A stretch of DNA of 64,000 nucleotides from Parasediminibacterium sp046546515 (GTDB taxonomy: Bacteria; Bacteroidota; Bacteroidia; Chitinophagales; Chitinophagaceae), in the NCBI RefSeq assembly GCF_046546515.1, contig NZ_JBKHKJ010000017.1:1-64000 (forward strand), read 5' to 3'. Positions 18,304 to 27,382 of this stretch are shown here, one piece after another. The notes under the pieces are model-generated. The model was not told the origin of the DNA. It was given only the letters and a program-made list of their open reading frames with translations, and ran no database searches. Made by a program: the position numbers and the translations under genes. How positions within the stretch are numbered: position 1 is the stretch's first letter; every line of letters starts with the position of its first letter.

Positions 18304-19710
18304 ATGGATATACATTTTAACCCTGACAAGCAGCATACACTAAGCAGTGTTATCAATATTACAGGGACGGGCTTACACACAGGCATTTTGGTTGACATGT
18401 CGCTGAAACCTGCCAACCCTGGCTTTGGCTTGCAGTTTCAAAGGATAGACCTGCCTGGGCAGCCCTTAATAAAGGCAGATTGCGATTTGGTTACCGATAC
18501 TAGCCGTGGCACTACCCTGCAAATTGGCGAAGCCAAAGTAAGCACCGTGGAACATATACTTGCTGCGCTGGTAGGCATGGGTGTTGATAATGTGCTGATA
18601 GAACTAAATGGCCCTGAAATACCCATAATGGATGGCAGTTCGCAGCCTTTCATAGAATCTATAGAAAAAGCAGGCGTTGCCGAGCAGGAAGCTGCCAAGG
18701 CGTGGTACAGCATAGAAGAAAATATTTATCATTACGATGAAGAAAAGCGGGTAGAAATGGTGGCTTTGCCAGCCATGGACTATCAGCTTACAACTTTGAT
18801 AGATTTTAACAGCCCAGTGCTAGGCACGCAACATGCTGGCTTGAAAACCATCCGTGATTTTAAAAATGAAATAGCCCCTTGCCGCACATTTTGTTTTTTA
18901 CATGAATTGGAAACATTGCTGGAACACGACCTGATTAAGGGTGGCGACATCAACAATGCAATAGTAGTTGTGGACAGGCAGGTTTCGGACGAAGAAATGG
19001 CCCGCTTGGCTAAAGTATTTAACCGAGAAAAAATAGAAGTAAAAACAGAAGGGTACTTAAACAATCTGGAACTACGTTTCCCCAATGAGCCTGCAAGGCA
19101 TAAGCTGTTGGATGTAGTAGGCGACTTGGCACTTGTTGGCTACCCAATAAAGGCTAGGATTATTGCAAATAGGCCGGGGCATAGCACCAATGTGGCTTTT
19201 GCAAAAAAAATAAAGCAATACATTAAAAAGAACAAGAACATCAAGGATGTGCCTGTTTACAACCCTGCCCTGCCAGCCGTGTTTAACTTGGCCAAGATAG
19301 AGCAAACATTGCCGCACCGTTTCCCGTTCCTGCTGGTAGATAAAATAACAGAATTATCAGACAAGCATATTATCGGCATTAAAAACGTAACCTACAACGA
19401 GTGGTTTTTTCAAGGCCACTTCCCAAATAACCCAGTGATGCCGGGCGTGCTGCAAATAGAAGCATTGGCACAAACAGGGGGTATTTTATGTATCAACCTT
19501 ATGCCCGAAGGCCAGTTTGATACCTATTTCTTGAAAATAGACAACTGTAAGTTTAAACAAAAAGTAGTGCCCGGCGACACGATGATACTAAAAATGGAAC
19601 TGATAGACCCTATACGCAGGGGGATATGCAGCATGAGGGGCACTGTTTATGTAAATGGCAAAGTAGCCACAGAGGCCGACTTGGTAGCACAAGTAGTTAA
19701 GAGAAGTTAA
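18304..19710 (+). CDS. lpxC-fabZ: Bifunctional UDP-3-O-acyl-GlcNAc deacetylase / 3-hydroxyacyl-ACP dehydratase
   Basis: A 468-residue fusion typical of Bacteroidetes. LpxC domain, residues 1 to about 305, makes the committed step of lipid A synthesis, with zinc ligands in VSTVEHILAAL (His near 84), and in NKL-type HKLLDVVGDLALVG and the catalytic His in NRPGHSTN. FabZ domain, about 330-468, dehydrates 3-hydroxyacyl-ACP in fatty acid elongation, with HRFPFLLVDKI, catalytic His in GHFPNNPVMPG and Glu in QIEALAQTGG. The fusion joins two pathways competing for 3-hydroxyacyl-ACP. lpxA follows after 116 bp; lpxD, often upstream in this phylum, is absent here. Confidence 0.96.
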   Translation: MDIHFNPDKQHTLSSVINITGTGLHTGILVDMSLKPANPGFGLQFQRIDLPGQPLIKADCDLVTDTSRGTTLQIGEAKVSTVEHILAALVGMGVDNVLIELNGPEIPIMDGSSQPFIESIEKAGVAEQEAAKAWYSIEENIYHYDEEKRVEMVALPAMDYQLTTLIDFNSPVLGTQHAGLKTIRDFKNEIAPCRTFCFLHELETLLEHDLIKGGDINNAIVVVDRQVSDEEMARLAKVFNREKIEVKTEGYLNNLELRFPNEPARHKLLDVVGDLALVGYPIKARIIANRPGHSTNVAFAKKIKQYIKKNKNIKDVPVYNPALPAVFNLAKIEQTLPHRFPFLLVDKITELSDKHIIGIKNVTYNEWFFQGHFPNNPVMPGVLQIEALAQTGGILCINLMPEGQFDTYFLKIDNCKFKQKVVPGDTMILKMELIDPIRRGICSMRGTVYVNGKVATEADLVAQVVKRS

Positions 19711-19826
19711 CTGCCTGCTTATAATTATTTTGTAAATAATGCCAATAATTAAAATTTGGCATCTTTTTTATTAATGTGGTCATACTTATGCAAACATTGT
19801 TGGCCACGAAACCCAAAAAAAAGCGG

Positions 19827-20624
19827 ATGACACATCCCTACACCTACATAGATCCTAATGCCAAAGTAGCATCTAATGTAAAAATAGATCCTTTTACCGT
19901 GATCCATGGAGACGTGGTCATAGGTGAAGGCACGTGGATAGGCAGCAATGTTACCATCATGGAAGGCACACGGATAGGCAAGAACTGTCGCATTTTCCCT
20001 GGGGCTGTTTTAGGTGCTATACCCCAAGATTTAAAATTCAGCGGCGAAAAAACAACCGTGGAAGTAGGCGACAACACCACCGTGAGGGAATTTGTTACCA
20101 TTAACCGTGGCACAGACGACCGTGGAAAAACCAAAGTGGGCAGCAATTGCCTAATTATGGCTTACTGCCATGTGGCGCACGACTGCATTGTGGGCAACAA
20201 TTGCATACTTAGCAACAGCGTGCAGCTTGCAGGGCATGTGGTAGTAGGCGACTGGAGCGTAATTGGCGGCGTAAGTGCCGTGCACCAGTTTGTACATATT
20301 GGCCAGCATACTTTTATAGCAGGGGGCAGCTTGGTAAGCAAAGACGTGCCGCCTTATATAAAAGCCGTGAGGAACCCTTTGAGCTATGGCGGCGTTAACA
20401 GCGTAGGCTTGAAAAGAAGGGGCTTTACATTGACCCAGATAAACCATATTTTAGATATTTACAGGGTAATATATAGCCGTGGACTAAATACCTCCCAAGC
20501 AATTGATTTTATTGAAGAAGAAATTGCCGCAAGCGACGAACGGGATGAAATTGTAACTTTTATCAGGGACAGTGGCCGGGGCATTATTAAACGCTTTGGC
20601 AAAAATGGAAGTGGGGAGGAGTAG
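19827..20624 (+). CDS. lpxA: Acyl-ACP--UDP-N-acetylglucosamine O-acyltransferase
   Basis: A 265-residue left-handed beta-helix acyltransferase catalysing the first step of lipid A synthesis. Hexapeptide repeats run from residue 5 to about 190, with the catalytic-His region MAYCHVAHDCIVGN and GGVSAVHQFVHIGQ. The C-terminal helical part begins NSVGLKRRGFT. The ATG at 19827 (MTHPYTYIDPNAK) matches the family N-terminus; upstream in-frame GTG 19776 and ATG 19788 would add a basic tail not seen in LpxA. Follows lpxC-fabZ and ends in a strong terminator. Confidence 0.95.
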   Translation: MTHPYTYIDPNAKVASNVKIDPFTVIHGDVVIGEGTWIGSNVTIMEGTRIGKNCRIFPGAVLGAIPQDLKFSGEKTTVEVGDNTTVREFVTINRGTDDRGKTKVGSNCLIMAYCHVAHDCIVGNNCILSNSVQLAGHVVVGDWSVIGGVSAVHQFVHIGQHTFIAGGSLVSKDVPPYIKAVRNPLSYGGVNSVGLKRRGFTLTQINHILDIYRVIYSRGLNTSQAIDFIEEEIAASDERDEIVTFIRDSGRGIIKRFGKNGSGEE

Positions 20625-20666
20625 TAGGGAGTTGTAGGTTTTACGTTATAAGGAGTAAGTTTTCTG

Positions 20667-20697
20667 ATGGTTGGTGTCTCACCAACCATTTTTTTGT
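20667..20697 (+). terminator. Rho-independent terminator after lpxA
   Basis: Perfect 10-bp stem ATGGTTGGTG / CACCAACCAT with a 3-nt loop, followed by a run of seven T. Confidence 0.92.
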
Positions 20698-20710
20698 TTT
20701 TCACCTTTAT

Positions 20711-20751
20711 TTCCTTCGTGCAACTTTGAGCCTTCGAGCCTTTGTGGCGAA
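20711..20751. repeat. Dispersed ACGAAGGCAC-type repeat, single arm
   Basis: TTCCTTCGTGCAACTTTGAG then CCTTCGAGCCTTTGTGGCGA, near-identical to the arms at 1050-1080 and 59862-59900. Lies between lpxA and the candidate defence pair. Confidence 0.7.
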
Positions 20752-20769
20752 AAAAATCCGGCGTAGTTA

Positions 20770-21261
20770 CTACTGTATTTTAATTACCTGTTCAACTTGT
20801 AAAACAAAGCCAGTATCTGCTTCAAATTCTTCAGCAAGGGACATATTGGCCGCGTAAAAATAGGGGCGTTGCTTATTTGAAACATAAGCATAAAACTTGG
20901 TTAGCCCGTTTAGCCCAATCTCTTTTTTATAGATATTTATTGTTGAACTTAGCTGGTCTTTTGCTTTTCCAAGCCACCTGCCACTATTCCTGTCTTTTAA
21001 TTCAACAAAAATAATCGTGTCCTCAAAGCGAAGCATCCCATCGCATCTTTCAGCATCCGGTGGTACAATATCAGTACAGTGGTCAATAGCTGTGAATATA
21101 ACTGGCTTGCTTAAATCGTTCTCCACGCAAGCAATCCAATCATCACTTTTTGCATAATCCAAGTATGCAGAATTTGTTGCAGGTGGCGGGGTATCGCAAA
21201 TACCAAAAATAGTTGCACTTGTGGTTTCGGTAAATGATGCTTTATTAAAATCTAATGCCAT
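20770..21261 (-). CDS. Putative PD-(D/E)XK nuclease-like partner of AAA ATPase
   Basis: A 163-residue soluble protein not assigned to a named family. The pattern Asp74 (CDGMLRFED), Glu87-Leu-Lys89 (IIFVELKDR) and downstream Gln103 in KDQLSSTI fits the PD-(D/E)XK nuclease core: an acidic residue, a beta strand carrying ExK, then a helix. Its start overlaps the end of the upstream ATPase gene by 10 bp, implying translational coupling and a complex. ATPase-nuclease pairs of this kind are common among anti-phage systems, but this pairing is not one I can name. Function is inference. Confidence 0.6.
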   Translation of the reverse strand: MALDFNKASFTETTSATIFGICDTPPPATNSAYLDYAKSDDWIACVENDLSKPVIFTAIDHCTDIVPPDAERCDGMLRFEDTIIFVELKDRNSGRWLGKAKDQLSSTINIYKKEIGLNGLTKFYAYVSNKQRPYFYAANMSLAEEFEADTGFVLQVEQVIKIQ

Positions 21262-22476
21262 CCTTTTCCAATCTCTTGAAGTTTAGCAAATAAATGATTT
21301 GTTTCTGCCAAGCTATCATTCAAATAGTTTTCATCTGATGGCAAACCTTTGTAGTTGGCAAGTTTTACAATAGTCCCGTATTTTTTATTCAATTCATAAA
21401 TGTTCAGCCCTTCTGGGTTAAGGATAGATTTTATAGGAACAATCTCGCTTACTTTATTTTTTAAATCTTCGTTTGCTGAATGGGAACAAACGTTAAAAGC
21501 TTTCACTGCAAGTGTTATATAGTTTATCAGGTACGGGCTATGCGTTGTCATTATCAATTTATTTTCACCATTGTCATTTGCATATTCAAGCAATGCATTC
21601 AAAATATTTTGTTGCGATGATGGAAATAGGTTTTGCTCGGGTTCCTCAACAATGTTTATAAAACAAGAGGGCTTGCGTTTGGAACTTAATTGCCTTAACG
21701 ATGCCTGGCGAACTTCTGATGAGAGGGAATTGTCTTCTAAAATTATTTTTATTTCTTTCTCTAGTTTCCGTTGTTCTTCCAATGAATTTTCCTTTAACGA
21801 TTCATTGTCTTCGGTATGTAACTTGTCGGTTAAATATTTTGAAACTAAAAAAAGCGGGACGGTTGACTGGAAACCACTCGAATCTTCTGACAAGCGAAGC
21901 CTAAAACTTTCGTTTTCGCCAATGATATGAGGCAACTTGTTGAATTTGTCATATTCAAAAATAGTTTTGTTGATTGGTAATTCTATGCCGCTTGCATATT
22001 GAATTTTTGCACTGTCGTATTCATCATTAAAAGTGTAAAGCGGAAGTGGCAAATTTTTTAATTTATCGGGTCGGTCAACCACGCTTAAAAAATTTCGTTC
22101 CGATGGAACATACATAATTTTGGGTAACACATAGCCATTTTCAGCTGTTTTAACAGCTGAAAAACTCCCCTCTCCAAACTTTAGTGTAAATGCTTTGCCT
22201 ATGTATTCAATTTCGGTATTTTGCTTGATGTAATTCCCAATTCGCTGATATGCCAGTTGCTTGATAAAGCGGTTATATGTCCCTAATTCATCTTGCCGCA
22301 AAATGCCTTTTACCATTGACTTCTCTATCCAGCACAAAGTTGAAATCAATTTTGCAACTATGCTCTTACCCCTACCCTGATTACCAATAAACATAGTAAC
22401 CTTTTTTTATATCTATCCATTCGTCGCCAAAACCCTCTTTAATTGACCCAAAGTTTTTTATTTTTATTTTGCTCAT
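21252..22476 (-). CDS. AAA family ATPase (OLD/AAA_15-like), frameshift near N-terminus
   Basis: An SMC/ABC-type ATPase. The intact frame from 22394 (380 residues) begins right at Walker A (FIGNQGRGKS), and later holds the signature-like SEDSSGFQS, Walker B FINIVEEPEQNLF and the H-loop TTHSPYLIN. Upstream, an ATG at 22476 encodes MSKIKIKNFGSIKEGFGDEW then IDIKK, the expected first strand of this family, but the frame is broken by an A7 run (22402-22408). With six A the proteins join as IDIKKVTMFIGNQG. The gene is thus broken, mis-sequenced, or read by slippage. Overlaps the nuclease-like gene; likely a two-gene defence module. Confidence 0.75.
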
Positions 22477-22517
22477 GCCTGCATGTTTAATCAATCATAC
22501 AAAATTGAATAATAAAC

Positions 22518-23318
22518 CTACGCATTCTTTTTTGTTTGTTCAGACAAGTACTTGTCCAGTGCCGATACCATGCTTGGTGCCTGGGGTATAGGGGCTTTAA
22601 TGGCTACATTTAGCCCAGCCTCTACTACTGCTTTTGTGGTGTTTTCGCCAAAAGCCCCAATAGCTGTTCCATTTTGCTTGTAGTCGGGCAGGCTGTCTAG
22701 CAGGCTTTTGATGCCGCTGGGCGTAAAAAAACAAATAACATCAAACTTGTTTTCTTCCAGTACTGGCTTGATGTTGTTGCTTACGCTGCGGTACATGAAT
22801 GCCAGCTTAAAGTCGCATTTATGGTTTTTTAGCCAGCTTACTATATCGTTGTCTTGTTGGTTTTCGCTGCATACATACAGGAACTGCTCGTTTTCCTTAT
22901 GCTTGTTTATCACGTCAAACAGGCTTTTGTTAGTGCCATCGGCACCAAAAAATACTTTTCGCTTCCTGTACAGTATAAATTTTTGCAGGTACAAGCCCAC
23001 GGCTTCTGTAATGCAGAAATACTTGGTTTCTTGGTCTATGTTGCGCTTCACTTCCTCGCACATTCGGAAGAAATGGTCTATTGCATTGCGGCTGGTAAAT
23101 ATTACAGACGAAAACTTAGACAGGTCAATTTTTTGTTGCCTAAACTCCTTGGCAGTAATGCCCTCTAGCTTTATAAACGGAAAAAATACAAGTTCCAAAT
23201 TGTGCTTGCGCTCCAAATCGAAATAGGGCGACTTATCACTGTCGGGCCTACTTTGGGAAATAAGTATTTTTTTTATTTTTATGTTAGTAACAGGTGTGCT
23301 TTCCTCTTGCGTAAACAT
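22518..23318 (-). CDS. Uroporphyrinogen-III synthase family protein (HemD paralogue)
   Basis: A 266-residue HEM4-family protein with the two-lobed pattern: SSVIFTSRNAIDHFF in lobe one and FDVICFFTPSGIKSLLD and IGAFGENTTKAVVEAG in lobe two. HEM4 enzymes close hydroxymethylbilane to uroporphyrinogen III. A second HEM4 gene sits in the heme cluster at 41827, so this copy, next to a DUF4271 gene, may have another role or be the true enzyme. Two such genes with this neighbour are typical of Bacteroidetes as I recall. Last gene of a three-gene minus-strand operon. Confidence 0.8.
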   Translation of the reverse strand: MFTQEESTPVTNIKIKKILISQSRPDSDKSPYFDLERKHNLELVFFPFIKLEGITAKEFRQQKIDLSKFSSVIFTSRNAIDHFFRMCEEVKRNIDQETKYFCITEAVGLYLQKFILYRKRKVFFGADGTNKSLFDVINKHKENEQFLYVCSENQQDNDIVSWLKNHKCDFKLAFMYRSVSNNIKPVLEENKFDVICFFTPSGIKSLLDSLPDYKQNGTAIGAFGENTTKAVVEAGLNVAIKAPIPQAPSMVSALDKYLSEQTKKNA

Positions 23319-23343
23319 GCTTTCTTTCTAATATTTTGCAAAA

Positions 23344-24396
23344 CTAAATGCTTCTGGCTATTAATTTAAACACGGCTTTATAAATTAATAACAATGGCAA
23401 TATCTCAATGGTGCAAAGGTATAGGAAAAAGTGCAAGGCATTTACGTTCAAATTGCTTCGCAACACGCCCAATGCAACAAAATAACGATATAATAATACC
23501 AGCAATAACAAAAAATAAGTAATTACCAGCGCTGCATCTGCAATGGGGCTGCCGGTAAATGCCAGCACAAAAACAAAGGGCAGGAAAATAATAGCCACCA
23601 TTTTGTTGCTAAGGAACACCACAAATGTATAGGTAGATACAGCTTCGCTTGCATTGAACACCCAGCCAATAAAACTGAGGAAAAGGTATTTGAATATATA
23701 CACAGTGGCCAAAACGCCCACAGTATATAGCATTACCATCCAGAAGTTTTTGTGTAGCAGCCCCTTTGTGTCGAAAATGAGGCTTATGTAGATGGCCCCG
23801 CAAAGCACAAAAACGGTATTGAGCAGTATAGAAGAAATTTTGTTGCTCGTTATTTGCTCCACAGCCTGTTTTTGCCTGTATGAAGTAAGGAAAAACAAGG
23901 AAAACATATTGGCAAAATATTTAGGGAACAATGCCTTGGTAAAAGCCACTAATGCCACCAGCCCTACCAGTATATAAAACAACTCGTCTTTGCCTTGTGG
24001 CGTGCGCTCTTTTTCCAGCATGGCCACAGCCTTTTGAAAAACAGGGATATACAGCCCGCCAAAAAAACCTGCGTAGGTAGATGTGTCTTTTGGGGGAAGT
24101 AGTTTTTTTGCTTGTATTTTTTTAATTGAATCCTGTATGTGCAGGGAATCAGCTAGCTTTTTTGCAACCTCTAAGCTATCCACGGCTGCATTCCCAGAGT
24201 CTTTTATTATTGGCATTGCTCTTGCCGCTACGTTTGCTTTTCTGACATTGGTAATTCCTGTACTGTCTTTTTTTGCAAAGCCAGTTTGAACCACCTCTGA
24301 TTTCAATGCAGTGTCATCCTGTGCTTGCACAGCCACGCTGCACAGCAGAAAGAAAAGAAAAAAATATATTTTTTTGCAGGGAAACATCTGCGGCAA
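23344..24396 (-). CDS. DUF4271 domain-containing membrane protein
   Basis: A 350-residue protein with a signal peptide (about residues 1-25, ending VQAQ), a Ser/Lys-rich linker to about 130, and a C-terminal DUF4271 membrane domain with about six helices (LVGLVALVAFTKALFPKYF, LFFLTSYRQKQAVEQITSN). The family is restricted to Bacteroidetes and lacks a known function. It lies 25 bp before the HemD-like gene and 20 bp after the BamA-like gene, a conserved-looking operon, perhaps linking envelope and tetrapyrrole metabolism (inference). Confidence 0.82.
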   Translation of the reverse strand: MPQMFPCKKIYFFLFFLLCSVAVQAQDDTALKSEVVQTGFAKKDSTGITNVRKANVAARAMPIIKDSGNAAVDSLEVAKKLADSLHIQDSIKKIQAKKLLPPKDTSTYAGFFGGLYIPVFQKAVAMLEKERTPQGKDELFYILVGLVALVAFTKALFPKYFANMFSLFFLTSYRQKQAVEQITSNKISSILLNTVFVLCGAIYISLIFDTKGLLHKNFWMVMLYTVGVLATVYIFKYLFLSFIGWVFNASEAVSTYTFVVFLSNKMVAIIFLPFVFVLAFTGSPIADAALVITYFLLLLVLLYRYFVALGVLRSNLNVNALHFFLYLCTIEILPLLLIYKAVFKLIARSI

Positions 24397-24416
24397 AAAT
24401 AGGTGATTAAGGGATG

Positions 24417-26192
24417 TTAAAACACACTCACAAACCCAATATGTATCTTAGACTCCCGCAGGTTAAAGGGCAGGTCGTTACGCTTGCCGGCGGCATAGCT
24501 AATATTTACTATGCCCTGCTTGGTTTCAAATGCCAGCCCAATGCCTGCACCTATAAAATTGTTGTTGATAGCAGTAATGGAATTATGGGTAAAGCCCACG
24601 TCGGCAAAGCCATTGAAATAAGAATTGATGCCCAGCAAATACCTGTACTCCACCGTGCCTACAACAAAACGGTTGGCAATAATGCTCTCCTCGTCAAAGC
24701 CACGCAATAGCTTGTACCCGCCAATCTGGAAAAGCTCGTTGCGGAAATAGCTGGCGCTCTCTATCCACCCAGCCGTGGCAGCCGTTTTCAGCACAGATTG
24801 CCACCCCACTTGCGTGTATTGTTCATATACCCCTTTTAGCCGAACGGAATAGGTATTTAGCTTCACAGAGTCGTACAAAGAGCTGTAATCAAATGTATCT
24901 TTCAATTGAAGCACGGCATTGCTTTTCTTGATTATTTTATTGCCTGCGGATAGCAGGATACTGTAATTATCGCCCTTAATGGGGTTTAGGGAATAGTTGG
25001 TATTATCGGCTGCATATTCAATGCTGATGCTGGTGTTGCTCATGTCTGCAATATCGGGCAGGCGGTGGGTTGCTTTTACGGTTGCCGTGTCTACTGTTAG
25101 CAGGTTTGTGGCAAACCATTGCAAGGCAACAGTGCCTTTTTGCCTTGCCAATGCCAAGTATTGCATCCCTATTTTAGAAGTGATATTCAGGTAGGCAGAG
25201 TCTTTTTTATACAAATCGAAACTGAAATCTACCCCATAAGGCGAATTGAACAGGTAAGGTTGTTGGTAAATAACATTTAGCCTAGGCGATGCAGCTTGCA
25301 GTTGCTGCCAGTTTAGCCCGATGGTTTCGCCTGCCCCAAATGGGTTTTTCAGGTTTACGGTAGCTTCGCCTGTAAATAAAAGGTTGCCACCATTTTGCTG
25401 GTTGGCGGGCAAAAAACCCACTAATACATTTATCTGGTTGCTTCTTTTGGGTTGCAGGTATAGGTTTACTAGGTACGAGCTGGCCAGCATGGTCATGTCC
25501 CAGTCTTTGCTTTGCTGCAAGTAAGGCAATTGCTTTAGTAGCTGGTTTATCTTGTTCAGTTTGTCGGCATTAAACAATCCGCCGGGGGTTAAATTGAGAT
25601 AATGGTACAGAAAGCTGTTGTTTATTTTTGCTGTGCCTAAAACCCTGATACTGTCAAGTTTATAAGGGATGCCTTTTCTTATATTTAATGATGCATCTAC
25701 CCAGTAATCGTGCAGGGCAACACTATCAAACTGTATAGCTGCAAAGGGGTAGCCGTTCTTCAGGCAATAATCCAACAACTTGTTTTGCAGGTTGCTCACT
25801 TGTTGTGCATTCACTGGCTTTGCTTTGTACCAATCTTCTTTCAAGCCCAGTTGTGCCAGCAATGGTTTGTCTTTGCCCTGGATAGCAATGGACTCCCATA
25901 TATATTTTTTTCCAACAAACAGGCTTACACAAACGGTATCTTTACGCTCTTTCAGGCTGTCAATAGATGCTGCCAAAAAGCCCTGTGCCTGCAATTGCCC
26001 CGGTAGCTGCTGTATATATTGGCGGCATTGCAGGAGGTTTCCGAATTGTGTTTTTACACGCAGCGTATCGTTTACAAAAGCAGTGCTTGCATCTATTGGC
26101 TTTACCTGCAAATAAGTGTTTTGTGACGCCACTAGCCCACCCAATAAGCAGGGCAAACAACATAAACACAGGTATAAACGTACTTTTGCCAT
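24417..26192 (-). CDS. BamA/TamA-like outer membrane beta-barrel protein
   Basis: A 591-residue outer membrane protein. Signal peptide at 1-24, then POTRA-like segments (about 60-250, for example GIPYKLDSIRVLGTAKINNS), then an Omp85-type C-terminal barrel (about 260-591) ending in an aromatic residue (HIGFVSVF). The barrel's GFDEESIIANRFVVGTVEYR resembles the RGF/Y-motif region of surface-antigen proteins. Shorter than BamA, so more like TamA or a lineage-specific homologue. The ATG at 26192 gives a proper signal peptide; an upstream frame adds 30 residues. First gene of the DUF4271-HemD-like operon. Confidence 0.78.
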   Translation of the reverse strand: MAKVRLYLCLCCLPCLLGGLVASQNTYLQVKPIDASTAFVNDTLRVKTQFGNLLQCRQYIQQLPGQLQAQGFLAASIDSLKERKDTVCVSLFVGKKYIWESIAIQGKDKPLLAQLGLKEDWYKAKPVNAQQVSNLQNKLLDYCLKNGYPFAAIQFDSVALHDYWVDASLNIRKGIPYKLDSIRVLGTAKINNSFLYHYLNLTPGGLFNADKLNKINQLLKQLPYLQQSKDWDMTMLASSYLVNLYLQPKRSNQINVLVGFLPANQQNGGNLLFTGEATVNLKNPFGAGETIGLNWQQLQAASPRLNVIYQQPYLFNSPYGVDFSFDLYKKDSAYLNITSKIGMQYLALARQKGTVALQWFATNLLTVDTATVKATHRLPDIADMSNTSISIEYAADNTNYSLNPIKGDNYSILLSAGNKIIKKSNAVLQLKDTFDYSSLYDSVKLNTYSVRLKGVYEQYTQVGWQSVLKTAATAGWIESASYFRNELFQIGGYKLLRGFDEESIIANRFVVGTVEYRYLLGINSYFNGFADVGFTHNSITAINNNFIGAGIGLAFETKQGIVNISYAAGKRNDLPFNLRESKIHIGFVSVF

Positions 26193-26282
26193 CTTTATAA
26201 GCAACAAGTTTACAAAGAAAGGGTTAGAAATAACAAAAGGGATTTTTTTGCCAAGAAGGCAGGAAGACAGAAAGAGGTACAA

Positions 26283-26584
26283 AAAGTGTATTTACTAGCA
26301 TATAGCCACATAGATCTGGCTTTTGAAAAGCCCTAGTAATATAAGTATGAATAGCTAAGACCAACATAGGTTTTATAATAGATAGGGGCAGCAAAAACTG
26401 TGGTTTTGAATAGCTCATACCTGCCCTTATGATAATTGGGCCATTACATATTTTATTTCCCTACTGTGCCTATATGGTGAAATAATATTTGAAAATTAGC
26501 GAGGATTTATATGCACCAAAATTTATAATAACCAATAAATAATAAGCCTTTGTATGTTTACAACTCAATAGCAACAACAGGGCA
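26283..26584. other. Intergenic region
   Basis: About 300 bp between divergent genes. A weak ACGAAGGCAC-type arm lies just before it at 26248-26282. TATGTTTA at 26553-26560 is a near -7 box for lolD. Nothing else recognised. Confidence 0.4.
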
Positions 26585-27235
26585 ATGTTACAGGCAATAG
26601 GGATTACAAAGAAATACGAAGGGCTGGCGGTACTGAAAGGGGTAGATATCTCAGTGGGCAAAAGCGAGATAGTGTCTATCGTGGGCAGCTCTGGTGCTGG
26701 TAAAAGCACGCTACTGCATATCCTTGGCACATTGGACACGCCCGATAGCGGCAATATTGTAATAGCCAACCAACCTTTGGATTTATTGCAGGGCAGAAAA
26801 TTGGCTGCTTTCCGCAACAAGCATATTGGCTTTGTGTTCCAGTTCCATCATTTGCTGCCCGAATTCACTGCTATAGAAAACATCTGCATACCCGGCTGGA
26901 TAGCAGGCCGCAGCAAAAGAGAAGTAAAAACAGAAGCCTCTAAGCTATTAGACATATTAGGCCTTGGCGCAAGGGCAGGCAACAAGCCCCAGCAGCTAAG
27001 CGGCGGCGAGCAGCAGCGGGTAGCTGTGGCAAGGGCTTTGATCAATAACCCAAGCATTGTTTTTGCCGATGAGCCAACAGGCAACCTAGACAGTGAGAAC
27101 GCAAAAGCACTGCACCATCTTTTTGTAGAATTGCGCAATACCCTTCAGCAAACCTTTTTAATTGTTACACACAACCAAGAACTGGCTGCCATGAGCAACC
27201 GAATAGTGTATATGAAAGATGGATTGATAGTGTAG
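26585..27235 (+). CDS. lolD: ABC transporter ATP-binding protein, LolD-like
   Basis: A 216-residue ABC ATPase of the MacB/LolD type. Walker A GSSGAGKST at 35-43, Q-loop in FVFQFHHLLPEFTA, signature LSGGEQQRVAVARAL, Walker B IVFADEPTGNLD and H-loop IVTHN. LolD powers LolCE to extract lipoproteins from the inner membrane for delivery to the outer membrane. No permease gene is adjacent, so assignment to Lol instead of another MacB-like exporter rests on sequence type only. Monocistronic. Confidence 0.85.
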   Translation: MLQAIGITKKYEGLAVLKGVDISVGKSEIVSIVGSSGAGKSTLLHILGTLDTPDSGNIVIANQPLDLLQGRKLAAFRNKHIGFVFQFHHLLPEFTAIENICIPGWIAGRSKREVKTEASKLLDILGLGARAGNKPQQLSGGEQQRVAVARALINNPSIVFADEPTGNLDSENAKALHHLFVELRNTLQQTFLIVTHNQELAAMSNRIVYMKDGLIV

Positions 27236-27324
27236 TTTTGAGGTAAATAGGCAATATAGGGGAGTAGAAGCCATAGGCGGGGTTTATACCCGTCTGAATC
27301 CTATATTAACAGTACTTTCTTCAC

Positions 27325-27372
27325 TTAGGACATTTTGCTGATTTGAGCCTTCGTGTCTCCGTGGCAATTTTT
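27325..27372. repeat. Dispersed ACGAAGGCAC-type repeat, single arm
   Basis: TTTGAGCCTTCGTGTCTCCG then TGGCAATTTTT, between convergent lolD and YkuK-like genes. Same family as the arm at 20711. Confidence 0.6.
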
Positions 27373-27382
27373 TCTGTGCAGC

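Noticed and set aside
24394..24401. -7 box TATTTTTG before the DUF4271 gene
   Set aside because: It overlaps the start codon and lies inside a tight operon; probably chance.
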